Positions 22,778 through 34,833 of a DNA stretch of 64,000 nucleotides are shown one piece after another. The DNA is from Phialophora verrucosa (lineage: Eukaryota > Ascomycota > Eurotiomycetes > Chaetothyriales > Herpotrichiellaceae), in the NCBI GenBank assembly GCA_002099365.1, contig MSED01000015.1:2666001-2730000 (forward strand), read 5' to 3'. Both the position numbers and the translations under genes were made by a program. Below the pieces are notes generated by a model. That model did no database searches, was not told the DNA's origin, and saw nothing but the letters and a program-made list of their open reading frames with translations. The stretch's first letter is position 1. Each line of letters begins with the position of its first letter.

Positions 22778-25270
22778 CTCCGAGTGCCTATGACAAAGGA
22801 TGCATAGCCGATAGTCAGCCCTACTAGGCTGTCCGCCAGCCCTGGTGTCGTCGGGATTGGTCGTCAGCGGACTTCACTTCACTCCGGACAGTTACAGTAC
22901 TCCAGAGTGACTGTAAACGGTGCGTGTTGCCTGGTGGGCTGTCCCAACGAGGCGGAACTCATATACACAGTGTACAAGCAATGGGAGGCGAGTCTCCAGC
23001 TCCGCCTCAAGCTCAGTCGCAAGCCAAGTAACCAGACCTGCTCCCTATTCGCTGTTCCCACTGAAGCCGGGTCTTTGGTGGCAGTTGAGTTGTCATCGCA
23101 ACATGAATAAACCTCAACCTAGATTACGAAGAGCTGGTTGACCCCCATGGATACAAGGTCTCAAAGACAGGCCCAGAGGAAGACATATACAGACTTGTAA
23201 ACATACTCCACTCTCCCGAGTTCGTTTTGGTTCTTCCCCATTCGATCAGACTCTCCGCTTCTGATCATCTCAAGATTGATCGATGCATACGGAAACTGAG
23301 CTCATAGAGCCATCCTGGCATGGCTGCGCTGCCCGACTAATGGAATGCCTACAATTGATTGAGCACAAACTCCTCCCGACATGATACTACAGTCAGCGGC
23401 ACAGACGCCGCTTGGACATCCGAAATCCTCAGATCCAGTTTACGCCTTTCAACCGGACTGACGAATCCGACTACGGAATGCACGGGACAACGAAGAGGTA
23501 AGAAAAGATATCGAGAACCACGTCAACGTCCTGTACTGGACGCTGCTCGATAGGGTTTCTCTGGGAGCACAAATCCTTCAACTGCCCCCCTAACATGGTC
23601 AGCCACCCGTGCACTAGATTGACAGTGTATCGTGTACGAAGGGAAGCAATCTTGAAGGCCAATAGTCATTGCCCGGCGGCATAAGCACTTGGTTCCTTCC
23701 ACGTTCCATTGAACAGTTATTACTGGAGCTATGTACTTGTCCTCATCCTCCGCCGCGACCAGGCTTACGCCAACCCCCATTCACGCCCGAACTATTTCCT
23801 GCTTTTCTTCTCCAGTTGTTCCACAAAAGGAAAAGACGCCCCGTTTGCTAAGAGACCATTTTCTGGAAGAGGCAGTGCGGTCCTTCTGTATCTGGAAGGT
23901 GACGCAACTCCACTGTGGCGCCGCTGGGTCTTGTACGGGTGAGCACTGGTGAGGATGCGCTGACCAAGTATTGTCGTCGTGGATCCAGTAATCCGCCGTA
24001 GCATTACTCGTACTTGTCTCCCCACTTCGTTGAGAGCAGCCAGAAAGCGTTAGCGTCGCTACGCCGCCCTTTCGTTCTTTTGGCCTCATCGAAGCTTTTC
24101 CCCTCACATTTCACTTCACTTTCACTTCCACTCTCACTCGGAACCAGCATTTGTTAGTCCGTCAAGGTGCACACATCTCGATCCAGTGTTGGTGCCTGAC
24201 TAGCAATGATTTACCTCCGACCGAGACGTCACTCAAAGCTTGGTCCCCTTGTCCAATCCGTCCGCTCTACCTCGTACAGGCCCAAAAGTAAACCGAGACT
24301 TGCACTCACACTCGACTTGAGCCGGCAGGCTGAAGGGCGTGCCTTAGCTAGGTGAAACTGTTAACAACTTGAATGGTAATACGTAGCAAGATACTCTTAG
24401 TCCAGGCAGTCAAAGAACGAGCACCCGTATCCAACATGCATTCAAGCCTGGTAATTAGCCAGTACTCCGTACTTCGTACGGATAGAATTGTTGCGCACAG
24501 CTGGCGCAAACACGCGTCAGGACTTACCCATCGGTCGTGGGAGAGATTCCTGTAAACGACCGCAGGAGAAATAACCCTCGTGTGTTTTCCATAGCACGAG
24601 GCACGATATCAGCCTCACTACTGTGTCTGCGGTACATTGCGAGATTGATACGTTACAGTATATACCGGATTTGGACAACGACGGCGAAGTCGCGGCGCTA
24701 AGAGATGCCTCATGTACATACGACTAGCTGGACTAGGCATGTTCGCTCGACCACCGACACTCGTTCTCCACGGAATACTCCTTGACGAAGATAATTCACG
24801 CAGCGAGCAGATAACGAACGTCGAATCTAACTCCTGCAATACGAGTACAGTATCGTTCAGCACAATCATGCTGAGTGGGACCGGGACCAAGGATAGGGCG
24901 CAGGGGAGCCTGCCGTTTGAAACTCCGGCCGCGGCGTTGATTGCCAGTCGAACGCTGCTTCCAAGATTGGAGGGCCGGAGATGATACGAGCAACTTTAGA
25001 TTATTCTCTTGTATGCATGGAATTGCACACTCATAGGGCACGTTGAAGCAGATATCGCAGAGGGGAGCCATTTGGAACCTTTACTGATTCTTGATTGTGC
25101 TTGGCACGGCTGTCTGACGTCATTGCCGCCGAGCGTTGCTGTCGAGGCGCGTCTATCCTGAATGTGCGAGTAGCAGTATGTTGGCTCTCGTTCTCAAGTC
25201 CCACCGCTGACAGCCCCCCTTCCTATCCACGCTCACATACACCAAGACCACAAGGCACGAGCCCACTTGC
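22778..25270. other. 2.5 kb gene-free region
   Basis: No convincing gene is found on either strand. Frames such as 23523-23780 minus and 24618-24890 minus are short and featureless. A near-palindromic agtactccgtacttcgtacg lies at 24471-24490. Confidence 0.45.
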
Positions 25271-27402
25271 TCACGAAGTATCCATCATGTCGTCCTCCGT
25301 TCCTCGAACATCCCCCCCTGCATGCCATGCGCTGTAGTCTACCGTGCGCTGACCCGTCGATTCCGACGGCGCTGGCTCCCAATCGAACTCAACATCCTCA
25401 TCAAGCGACTCGTCTGTTGTCTTCTTGAAGTCCTCTGCGTTTGTCAGGTGCTTGTACAGCGTCTTCAGCGGGATGATCCACGTCATATCGTCTCCGAGAC
25501 GTCCGCCCGTGCGAGTGAGGATGTCCAGTTTCAGCTTCGGCATCAACTCCTCCAGTAGCAGCTCAAGTCGATATGGAATGTCGACATAAGGTACCGGCGG
25601 TAGTTCTTGATCTGCAAGCACCTCCTCTTTCAGCTCCCAGCCGCCCTTCTCGAGACTTGGTATCCTCACTTCGAAGACTCCAGCTGCGTCAGGAGAACCC
25701 ATTTCTAGACAACTCGTCACAAACAACATGTGCACAAGAGGGAATTTGGGCCACTTGACACGGAATACTCCAGTGGTTTCGTACTTGATTGCTCCGCTCA
25801 GGTCGGCATCCTGGGTCACGAATGGATTCTGTCCTTCGACGCCGAAGTCTGCCCGGGCCTGTTGCACCTCGTTGACGTCCAGAGATGAGAGATAGACAAA
25901 GTTGCCTCGCGCGACAGCAGAATCGATCTCCGATACCATCATTTCGACAGTTACTCGCTCATTTGCCGGCACCGCATCACCCGTTTTCTCAAGCTGTTGT
26001 GTCAGATAACTCAGTACGTATGCCGGGCGGCTGCCACCACCTGTCAGAGCAACTGTACAAGGACTGTTGATCCCAGACATGCGTTCTTCCAGCATGATTT
26101 TGACGGGACGCAGCCAATTGTCGAAAATCATCTCCATGACAGACGCCGTAAGATCGCCTTTATGACCAATCTGGGAAGTTTGACGTCGTTGAATCGAGCG
26201 GTTTGTCCAGGCTTGAAGATTGGCTGAACTTGGTATTTTTGGCTGACTCCATCGAACGACTGTTTTGTTGTCTCGAACCCTCTTTCAGATGCCTCCAGCA
26301 GTTCATCCTCAGTGCCGTCGAAGCCAGATACGAGCCGCAAAAGGCCTTGTGGAAACTGCCCCTTTAGATACTCTCGGAAGAGTTGGTTCAGACGTTGCGA
26401 GCCGTTGAACGAACCCATTCCAGGAACAACCTCCTTCAACGTGACGGCGCAGGTATTGTAGTCTTGTCTTGCACTCAGACCGCAGACATCGGTCGTCAGA
26501 CCTCCCATGTCGTTGACGATTCTGACCTCCTCCTTGTTGGCAACATCAGCAATTCCGACGCCCTGTCTTACAGCTGTTTCGAACAGATCGTACATGGCGG
26601 AAGCATTGGGCTCAGACCATATGAAGGTGTTTTTCGGAAATCCAGCCTCGTGTAACAACATGCGAAGTCCGTCCTTCGTCTCGTTCTCCCAGATGGTTCC
26701 TGCAGGAACAGCGATCATGACGTCGGTTTTCTCTTTGAAGATTCTTGTCACCAAGTCTGGTCGAAGGCCACAAGCTTCGGCGTATTGGTGCTGAGCGGAT
26801 CGCCAGAGAAAGCGAAGGAACTCTCGGATGACACAACGGATCGAGTCGAGGGTGTGAACAGAGTTTTGCGTGGTAAGCGGATCGCGCACGCAATGTTTGC
26901 CATCTGGAACCGACTTGCGGACGGAATTCACTTGGACTCTGATCTTTTGCTGCATGTCTAGGACCATGTTAAGTAGTTGGTGGTCTTGAGGGACTTCAGC
27001 TGCCTGCGACACAAGTGACAACTTGAAGAATTCGACCATCGCGAGGATCTTGTGGCCAGGTGTGGCATCTTCCTGTGCTTTTGCGCCAAAAACAAGCTCG
27101 CATGTTGTGTTCTTTGGGGCGTTGACCGTTTGGATGAACGTGGCAATGGTCGGTATCCGTGAACTGTTATTGATATCTTGTACGGGTGTGAGAGCGGCTC
27201 TGCATTCGGATAGCGACATGGTAGGGTGGACTCGGCCATAATTGATTGTGGAGAATTTCGACCCAAGGTCCATGCCAGACTTGAGACGAGCATCACCGTC
27301 GAGGCCGATGCGCTTCAGTGCCTCATCGTAGCTGACCGCGAGCTTTTCTAGCTGATGTACCGGAGCATCGAGCATGCTGGCATCGCCACCTGATGAAGCC
27401 AT
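25271..27402 (-). pseudogene. Hsp70-like ATPase gene split by a single-base frame break
   Basis: The N-terminal frame (27402-26128, ATG 27402) and C-terminal frame (to 25271) together read as one Hsp70/actin-fold protein of about 700 residues. Phosphate loop 1 is MDLGSKFSTINYG, phosphate loop 2 is NDMGGLTTDVCG, and the adenosine loop is VALTGGGSRPAYVLSYL, the last lying after the break. Near 26157 the frame shifts by one base, between LPRLVIK and GDLTASVMEM. No intron with usable GT/AG sites fits the gap. Either a one-base loss has inactivated the gene or the assembly lacks a C in a gcc(c) run. Such fungal Hsp70-like proteins usually lack the peptide-binding domain, and the tail here is acidic and short. 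Confidence 0.75.
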
Positions 27403-28233
27403 GGATTTGGTGGGTAAGAGGACCCTAGAAGGCGCACCGTGTTCTTTCGGGTGGTGAAATGTGGGCGTAATACGGGGACGTTGATGAGGGCAAGAAACAT
27501 GTAAGAGGACAAGTGAAAGTTAGAGGTCTCGAAGAATTTTCAGAAACGCCGAAAGGACAGGCAAAGAGGCAATAGGAGAGGGCCGTGAGGGCGTGGTGAA
27601 GTAATGGTAACAATATTTGCGAATCCCCAATGTGAAGGTGAGGTGTAGTGAATATTTGGTTTATGAATGTTAAGCCTCACCAGATGGTAAATAACCCAGC
27701 ATCAACTTTAACAAACTTCACTATCACACTGGGGAGTTCATTGACCAGAGCTCTTGTGCTTTTCCCAAAGTCAACCCAAACAAGAACTCAAGCGAATCAT
27801 TTTTTTGAATGGCATGTTGTTGTCTTATTGTAATTATTGATTGCGTTTACCCACTGATGCGGCTGGAAGTCAACGGGTGCTGTGTACAATAACAGTCGGT
27901 GGCTGTTGTGATTCTAGAACGAATACATCAATGAACAATGGTTAACGGCTCAATAAGATATTTTCTCTATTGACACTCGAATTAGGGTCCCCCTTTGTGT
28001 TGCACAATGGGAAGGTGGAATGCTATTGTGACTTCCGCTTGCGGATGTCGGAACAACACTTTCGCATATCTTCAAACTCTTATCCCAACCATTACTCTGC
28101 CGTCGTTCGCAGTTAACATCTCCATAATATTTCTCACAGACCATCTTCAGCACATACTGCTTGAACCTAGTTGCCAAGTCGACTTCTGGTCTCCATTGAA
28201 CGGGCCTAGAACCTTCCCTGAACCACATCTCCC
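27403..28233. other. Divergent promoter, Hsp70-like gene / Myb-like gene
   Basis: 831 bp with AT-rich stretches (27610-27840). No gene is supported. Both flanking start codons face away from this region. Confidence 0.45.
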
Positions 28234-29949
28234 ATGGCGAAACGCAAAGCCAAGAAAGTCAACCCAACGTGGACCCTCGAGGCGGAGGTCTTGTTGCTGA
28301 ATTGGCTGGACGACAACAAAGGCCCAGACGGCGCTTTGCGTCAAAACGAGGAGACAGCATGGAACGAATTCGTCGCCGGCGACGAATTCGTGCGGCAACA
28401 TGTGGGCATCCAAAACTTCTCGACTGAGGAAGACAAGAGGCAACATATCCAACTTAGGCTGAGATACTTGTGGAGCAACTTCCGGTCGCCATTCTACGCA
28501 CAGACACCTTTCACGAAGACCATCATCTACACACAAGGTAGTGCGGCACTAGACTGGAGTCGCTTGGAGAGCAGATATCGCTCTCTCTACACGCAAGAAG
28601 AGTATCAAACTCGCAAAACCCTCGCAGAGCAGGCCACGTCAACCCTTGGAGGAAACGGAAGCAAGCGCAAAACCCGCGAAGAGGAGGACTTGGGAACGAG
28701 CACGGTTGATGGTTCAGGCGATCGCTCAACACAGAAACGTCCGCGTCTGCAAGTTGGCGAGACTCCAGACCAAACAATTCGTTCATCATTGAGCCCCACG
28801 GAGATCGACTGTGACACAGAGACCACCCGAAGCCAACCGCCACCTCTGCTCCCAGCCACCCTGCCACCTCCTTTGAGCAGAATCGAGCGTAGGACTCGGC
28901 AAGACGCCATGCTATCCGACCTCGAGCTTTCCAAGCTTCCGAAATTCAAACGCTTGCTTGGAGATTCATGGGACGAGAGAGCCCAGCTCAGCGAAGGGTG
29001 GAAACTCCAAGCCCAGATGATGAAAATTTACACGCAAATTGAACGATCAGTCGACGAGTACATTGAAACTTGCGCGCTGGATGAATACCAACCAATCGTA
29101 CTTAGCCCAGAGTCTGCCTATCCACGAGGCCTGAATCGGCTGCTGGGCACGATTCTCGGTGGCCCTACGGGAAACACTGAGGAACGCCGCGCATTGTTCC
29201 AATCACTCAGAGATCAGAAGTGTATCTCCTATTCCTACCTCATCCGGTCCCTGCTCATTGCTGCCGTGGTGGATTGGTGCCTTTATCCAGCAGTGGAGGA
29301 AGCCAGGATCTACCAGAGCTACGGCGGGGGTGTGATCCAGCAAGTGTTTAAGAGCTGTGAGTTCCCGCATCCCATGTGTCTTATTGTGAACGCGCTAACC
29401 TTCCTAGCCGTTGATCCCGTTGTCGAAATGAGACTTAGAGAAAAGTTCCTGGAGGCCTACGTGAAGATGCAGATCGAACCACAAATACCACAGAAGGCAA
29501 AGGACATGGCGAGGATATTCCAAGGATTTGTTGACTTAATATTGCCCCGTCATGAGCCTAGGGTCTTCCCGGCCCCGCTCACCGACGTGAGATCTTGTCC
29601 CAGGACCGACCCAAATCGTCGCAATACCGCACGCGATCTTTCGGCGCTCTTCGAAGAGCCAGGCCACCGCATCAACTTCAGACAGGATCTATACGCTGTT
29701 TTCGAGACTGCCCTCCAGTGGCGTGCCGAAAAAGACAAGTTGATGTACGAGACGTATTCTTTCAGCTTTCCTAGCTTTGGCGACGAATATGTCAAAGATG
29801 GGATGATGGAAGAAGTGGACAGCGAAGGAAACAAGCGCGCTAGACCCGTCATTCTCTGTCTGCTGCCTCTATTGTTCCGCTCTTCTGCATACAATCTGCT
29901 TGACAAGATGGGACTTCCACAAAAGGTGGCCAACGGGATTGTGCTCTAG
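28234..29949 (+). CDS. Myb/SANT-like-domain protein of unknown function
   Basis: Single exon, 571 residues, ATG 28234 in a CCCATGG context. After a basic start (MAKRKAKKVNPTW), residues ~10-95 have the spacing of a Myb/SANT-like helix-turn-helix, with Trp residues in TWTLEAEVLLLNWLDD and LRLRYLWSNFRS. The linker (~120-215) is basic/Pro-rich with a likely nuclear signal (GSKRKTREEED). The C-terminal two thirds are helical with a YSYLIRSLLIAAVVDWCLYP segment. The layout resembles expanded fungal Myb-like families seen mainly in black yeasts. A nuclear DNA-binding role is inferred from the N-terminus only. AATAAAG near 30090 may be its polyadenylation signal. Confidence 0.75.
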   Translation: MAKRKAKKVNPTWTLEAEVLLLNWLDDNKGPDGALRQNEETAWNEFVAGDEFVRQHVGIQNFSTEEDKRQHIQLRLRYLWSNFRSPFYAQTPFTKTIIYTQGSAALDWSRLESRYRSLYTQEEYQTRKTLAEQATSTLGGNGSKRKTREEEDLGTSTVDGSGDRSTQKRPRLQVGETPDQTIRSSLSPTEIDCDTETTRSQPPPLLPATLPPPLSRIERRTRQDAMLSDLELSKLPKFKRLLGDSWDERAQLSEGWKLQAQMMKIYTQIERSVDEYIETCALDEYQPIVLSPESAYPRGLNRLLGTILGGPTGNTEERRALFQSLRDQKCISYSYLIRSLLIAAVVDWCLYPAVEEARIYQSYGGGVIQQVFKSCEFPHPMCLIVNALTFLAVDPVVEMRLREKFLEAYVKMQIEPQIPQKAKDMARIFQGFVDLILPRHEPRVFPAPLTDVRSCPRTDPNRRNTARDLSALFEEPGHRINFRQDLYAVFETALQWRAEKDKLMYETYSFSFPSFGDEYVKDGMMEEVDSEGNKRARPVILCLLPLLFRSSAYNLLDKMGLPQKVANGIVL

Positions 29950-30899
29950 GAAGAGGAAACTTTGGAGTGCAACGCTCGTGAATGTTGGCAAAATATCTTC
30001 AGGGGGCAGACTTATGTACTTTGAGACATTGGCCGACTTGGTACGAGATCAAGCATATTCCTGATTGCTATTAAGTAATTATGCCGGTCAATAAAGAATA
30101 TCCTTATTATGAGAATCCCATCTTGCTTTTCACATCAACGGCGGCCCACGCTTTGACAGTATCCTAAGCCAAGATCAGCATCCACATTCATCGCACACTT
30201 TCGGTTCTGCTCGTTGAAATGGAGAGGGTGTACATTAGGATGGCCCACGACACGCCTGGCACATACAATGTCACCGAGATCTGTTGTATCTCCATGGGTA
30301 TGAATCAATTATGCCCAACTACATCGTAGGCGGAAAGGTGCTGACTACCCCTTCTTCTCGGAGCCTTGTTCTTGCTCTCTCTGCTCTCTTTTCCTGAACG
30401 GGCCAAGCGAAGGAGGTTAAGGTTGAGCCTTGCTAAAGGCAGTTAGGATAGCCGAGCTGGTCGTTCCTTTTTGATCGTCGCATGTCGAGCGCCGCTATTA
30501 AGCGTGGACTACTACGTACTCGTACTCATTCATTACTCCGTGCTCATCATAGCCACGCGGAGCACATACTTCATCGGACGCGGTTGGAGGATTCTTAGCC
30601 CTGCGAGAGGACTGTTCGTATTGAGGCTGGCTATCCTACTATGGAATTGACTATGACACAGCCACGACTTTGGACAGACTCTGCGCCCGTGTATATGTGC
30701 ATGCTCCTGTAAGTACCCAGGACCTGCACCTGCACGTGCGACACATTGCGATGCGATGGACGGAGGAAGCTCGTCAGAAGCGAAGCCCTTCCTCTTCGCT
30801 TTGCTCATGGCTTGGAGGCGCGAGGACGAACTCCCCACGAAGACGGCCCAGGGGTTGTAATACTCTGTATTGCCGTTCCAGGACATGTACACTCTGACA
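29950..30899. other. Intergenic region
   Basis: It contains the 3' end of the Myb-like gene and sequence where the missing C-terminal half of the arylsulfotransferase pseudogene should lie. I recognise no sulfotransferase-like coding sequence here. A tactccg word occurs near 30534. Confidence 0.4.
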
Positions 30900-31703
30900 G
30901 CACCCCTCCCTTCTCCACCGCGATCTTGGAGCAGAGGTACCGAGAGTTGATGAGATAGCCCTCTTGCCCGTTGAGTTGGCTGATGGCGTTGATGTGGAAG
31001 TAGGTCCAGGCGGTTGCTTGAGTGGTGCCATTGCTCCCTTTGGCAACCAGTGGCAGCTGTGACGCGGGAAAGGGAAGCTTGCCAAGGTGATTGAGCGCAT
31101 GCCGTTCAAAGGGGACCTCGTTGGTGGCAAGGCCGATTTCGTAAATGATTGCATCGACTGTCCAGCCGAGCTTAGGCCCACCCTCGGAGGGAGAGGTCGT
31201 GTTGGATGACATTGTTTGGCCTGACGAGGATGGTGTCTCGACACGTGTTGTTGAGTTCGTGCACGTCAACGTTACTCGCGAACCTCTGAGAGGCGTTGAG
31301 TGTCCCAGGAGACTGACGGTGTCGATTGTCTCGTACGAGGAATCGAGAAGGACCATCGAACCGTAACCGCGACCAACAGGCTTGCCTTGGTTCGTAAGGG
31401 CAGAAATTGAATGCCTGACCAAACGCACCGAACCAAACAAGCTCACTGTCGTCGGTGAAGATGATGGGCGAAGTCGAGTTGATATGTGAGTAGCCCGCTG
31501 GATTCAGAAAAGGTAGCGGGAGAAGTTTGCCCAGTTTTGTTAACTTCGAGGGCCAAGGGCGAGATGGCTGGGGCCGACTTGAATGAAAAGGATTGGCTAG
31601 GCGGAGAGCCGGGTTGCTGTGCGACGCTGTCGTGGAACAACAGCGCTGTACACAAGGCGACTGACAGTAGGTGTTGAAGTCCACTGAACATCGTGCCCGT
31701 CAT
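30900..31703 (-). pseudogene. Arylsulfotransferase (ASST-type) pseudogene, truncated and frameshifted
   Basis: An intact start (ATG 31703) encodes a signal peptide (MFSGLQHLLSVALCTALL) and an N-terminus ending KTGQTSP. The family similarity then jumps between frames near 31515, 31405, 31290 and 31182. Successive segments are LNPAGYSHINSTSPIIF / DDSELVWFG, GKPVGRGYGSMVLLDSSYE, FASNVDVHELNN / ILVRPNNVIQ, and GGPKLGWTVDAIIYEIGLATN through YFHINAISQL and INSRYLCSKIAV. These match fungal secreted arylsulfotransferase-like (Arylsulfotran) beta-propeller proteins in order. Similarity ends near 30900, so about the C-terminal half is gone. With no room for introns between segments, this is a dead gene. 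Confidence 0.75.
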
Positions 31704-33297
31704 GGTTTCGAGAGAGCGCTGAACCACAGCAACTTCCTTTGTGAAAGCCGCTTAGGTAGCAAAGACAACCGTGGAGCACATTTCACGAAACAAACTGATT
31801 AAGAATAGCTATGGCATAACTTGAGCAGTACCTGAGTCTATATATATTTTGGACAGAACATTCATTTCGAGTTCTTTGAGTGTGGCGCTAGACGTTACGA
31901 AGGTATTGTAGCGTCAAGCGCTACAACCCCGGAGCATTGCTGTCACGGCTAGGTTTCTTAGAAGTTCTCAGCACAAATACTCAACAAAAAGGGAATCTGC
32001 GTCCAACTTTACAATACAGAGCGTACTTGGTGAGAACCGTGCCTGTTGTCCCCTTTAATTTTGTGGGACTGTAGCCAGGTGGTCTGAAATAGTGACGGTG
32101 CCTGACACTATCTTAGTGACCGGAGAGCCGAGCAGTAGCCAAGGTTAGTTTTCTCTAGGCCTGAAGGTGGGCATGTGTGGGGTACATACATGCTTCTTGG
32201 GTACTCCGTATTAGTGTGTGTACATTCTCGCCCGGAAGTCGGGGTTCCCAGGCGCGCTCCAGATTGACAACTTCGTTTCCTCTTACCGACTTCCGCTGTC
32301 CGCCTGACTACATGCTCTCTTGTATACAGGACCACGAGACAGCTTCAGTCAGGTTGCTATTCTGGCCCTGGCTGTACGTATCTGTCCGTATGCCTCTTCC
32401 CAAGTCCTGCGCAGTGACTTACAACTTCGGCGAGAGCGACGAAGGCAGCTGTACAATACCCAAGCAAAGTGTCAGTCACTGTCTCGTAATATGAACGCTC
32501 CCGCGACGGCAATTCTCGCTGCGAATCAAGTCCTAAGGGCGGTTTCGATCGACGCGGCCAAGATCAGCAATATGGTGTGAGTGGTTCTTGCAGACAGTCT
32601 AGTTTGACGACGTCTCGGTCGTCAGTCTATTTCCCGGCCATCGCATCTACCGAATGCCGTCCCCTTAATCTTGTGCTGCCGCAATACAGCCCGCTACAAC
32701 TCGGGAATGCGTACGAAAGATAAACAGGTGAACCAGGAGCCGCGCAGGTCACTCCTATTGCCATCAGATCTCCGCTTGGCTGGTTGGTCTCGCAAGTCGA
32801 GCACACACGTTACGGACGCGATTGAGGAGCCGAACACGATCTCACCGCGGATCATTCCGATTGCTGGGCTGACCTCAATGATGAGCTGACACTCGAGCAA
32901 GCCTATGGGATATGGGCTGAGCCTGCTCACGTACGGGGACCCCCAATGGCCGAGGTTCTCAAGTGTATTCAAGCAGGGATAGTTTGCGGGTGCCATAAGG
33001 TCCAACTACAGGGTAGCGGAAGAAATTCCGAGTCAGTTCCGTAGTACTATGGCAAGCCTGTCGGTCAACCTTAGCTCATCCTGGTGCCCTGCCACCGCCT
33101 GCGCTCCTTGCCCTTCCTACCTCGATGCGGGGGGGAACATGCTTATCTAAGACACAGTTAGGTAAGCTTGGCCCACAGCATAAGATGCGTAGCGATACGA
33201 GGTAAGACTGAGCGACCCCGCATTACCCCATCATTAAAACTGACCATCGCCATGGTTCTCTTCGCAATCTGTTATTTCCCATCAACATCTCGCCAAA
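31704..33297. other. Intergenic region
   Basis: No gene is supported over 1.6 kb. A gtactccgta word lies at 32201. An AT-containing run (attaaaac, about 33233) some 60 bp before the oxygenase start may be a TATA-like element. Confidence 0.45.
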
Positions 33298-34326
33298 ATG
33301 ATCGCCCCCATGTCCCATGATGACCTGCCTGCCTTTCCAGAAGGGTTGCCACTGGCTCCAATCGCCCGCATTTCGCATGACAAGCTCCTTCAGAACGATC
33401 CGGCGGAGGCGGAGAAGGTCTTAGAGGCCTGTAGAACTCACGGCTTCTTCTACCTCGACCTCACCGAGACCGAGGACGGCCAGACCCTGCTGGCAGAAAG
33501 CGAAGACCTGCTGGATCTCGCATACCGCGCCTTTGACTGTCCGGTCGAAGAAAAGCGCAAATTCGCCCTCGTCAAAGGCGTCAGCCTCTTCGGGTACAAG
33601 GAAAATGGCACCGTCAAATTAACAGACCCGGAAAAGCGGCCCGACACGACCGAATTCTTCAACGTGGCCAAAGACCACATGCATGGCATCACTGAAAGTC
33701 GCACCTATCCCTCGGAGATCACGAAACACAAAGAACTCTTCAGACGGTTCACTCGCAATTCGCATCAAGCCTGCATGCTTGTCCTGACTACGCTCGCGAA
33801 GCAACTTAACCTTGCTCCCGACGCCTTTGCGAACAAAAACCTCTTCAACGAGCCCTCCGGCGACCATTGCCGCCTGACGCACAAGTATGCCCATCACTCC
33901 GACAAGTCGGCCATCGGTCTGCCGTCGCACACGGACTTCGGGTCCATCACCATGCTGTTCAACTGGCTAGGCGGGCTCCAGATCCAGTCCCACGACCCGG
34001 CCAAGAAGGGCGAGTGGGAGTACGTCAAGCCCATGCCGGGCCACGCCATCATCAACCTCGGAGACGCCATGGTCACCTTCACCAACGGGCTTCTGAAATC
34101 AGGCAAACACCGCGTCATCCCGGCGCCGGGCGACCAGGTCAACGTAGATCGGTACAGTATCGTGTACTTCGTCCGACCACATGACTCGGTTCTGATGGAG
34201 CCGCTGCCCGAGTTTGAAAACTTGGGCGCCCATTTGAAAGTGGCCGGCAAGTTTGAACCCGAGGGCGGCAAGACGCTCACGGCAGGGGAATGGATGAGAC
34301 AGAGGTCGATTCAGCTCGGATCTTGA
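33298..34326 (+). CDS. 2-oxoglutarate/Fe(II)-dependent dioxygenase (isopenicillin-N-synthase-like)
   Basis: Single exon, 342 residues, ATG 33298 in AAAATG context. The N-terminal DIOX_N region includes the helix after GFFYLD and an EEKRKFAL motif. The C-terminal double-stranded beta-helix supplies the iron ligands His211 and Asp213 (HTDFGS) and His271 (SGKHRV). Arg285 and Ser287 (RYS) should bind 2-oxoglutarate. The reaction would be oxidation of a small molecule with O2 and 2-oxoglutarate, giving succinate and CO2, in the cytosol. No secondary-metabolite synthase is next to it, so the substrate is open. It is followed by the Cyc2-like gene on the same strand 507 bp later. Confidence 0.92.
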   Translation: MIAPMSHDDLPAFPEGLPLAPIARISHDKLLQNDPAEAEKVLEACRTHGFFYLDLTETEDGQTLLAESEDLLDLAYRAFDCPVEEKRKFALVKGVSLFGYKENGTVKLTDPEKRPDTTEFFNVAKDHMHGITESRTYPSEITKHKELFRRFTRNSHQACMLVLTTLAKQLNLAPDAFANKNLFNEPSGDHCRLTHKYAHHSDKSAIGLPSHTDFGSITMLFNWLGGLQIQSHDPAKKGEWEYVKPMPGHAIINLGDAMVTFTNGLLKSGKHRVIPAPGDQVNVDRYSIVYFVRPHDSVLMEPLPEFENLGAHLKVAGKFEPEGGKTLTAGEWMRQRSIQLGS

Positions 34327-34833
34327 TTTTCAAAAGTCCTTTTTTTCGGGTTCAGTGCATCTGTCACTTCAATTCACTGTGTTGGTAATCGTGTTTCTTC
34401 GACGGACGCATTGAACGATAATTACTACACTCAAAAACAGGGTCATGATGATTTGCAATGCCATTTACCACCACATTTCTCGGATCTGAGTCCTTCATCC
34501 TCTAATTTTTGATGTGCAACTGGTCGGCCGCAGGACCGTACATTTGACGGGCTTCGGGCGGAATTTAACCATCCCTTCTTAGTCGCAAGCCCGGGGAAAT
34601 TTCAGCTGTTTAGCCCGACAAAGAGCTCATCTTTCCTAGGTCATCGTCGGGAAGAAAACAAATCAAGCGGAGACCTCAGTCTATAGCGGCATGGATATTC
34701 TGCCTATTTAGTACTAGTCCCGAGCCACATCTTTGAAGCGGCGACGACTCTCTCCAATCGTTGTTTACTGTGTACGAGTAATTATCACGCACCTTCACAC
34801 GGGCAGGCAGATTGGATTTCAGCACCCTCTTCA
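34327..34833. other. Short intergenic region
   Basis: This lies between the oxygenase and the Cyc2-like gene. No gene is seen. Confidence 0.5.

Noticed and set aside
31172..31684. Explaining the arylsulfotransferase frame switches by introns
   Set aside because: Family-like sequence continues on both sides of each switch with no spare bases for an intron and no paired GT/AG sites of usable length.
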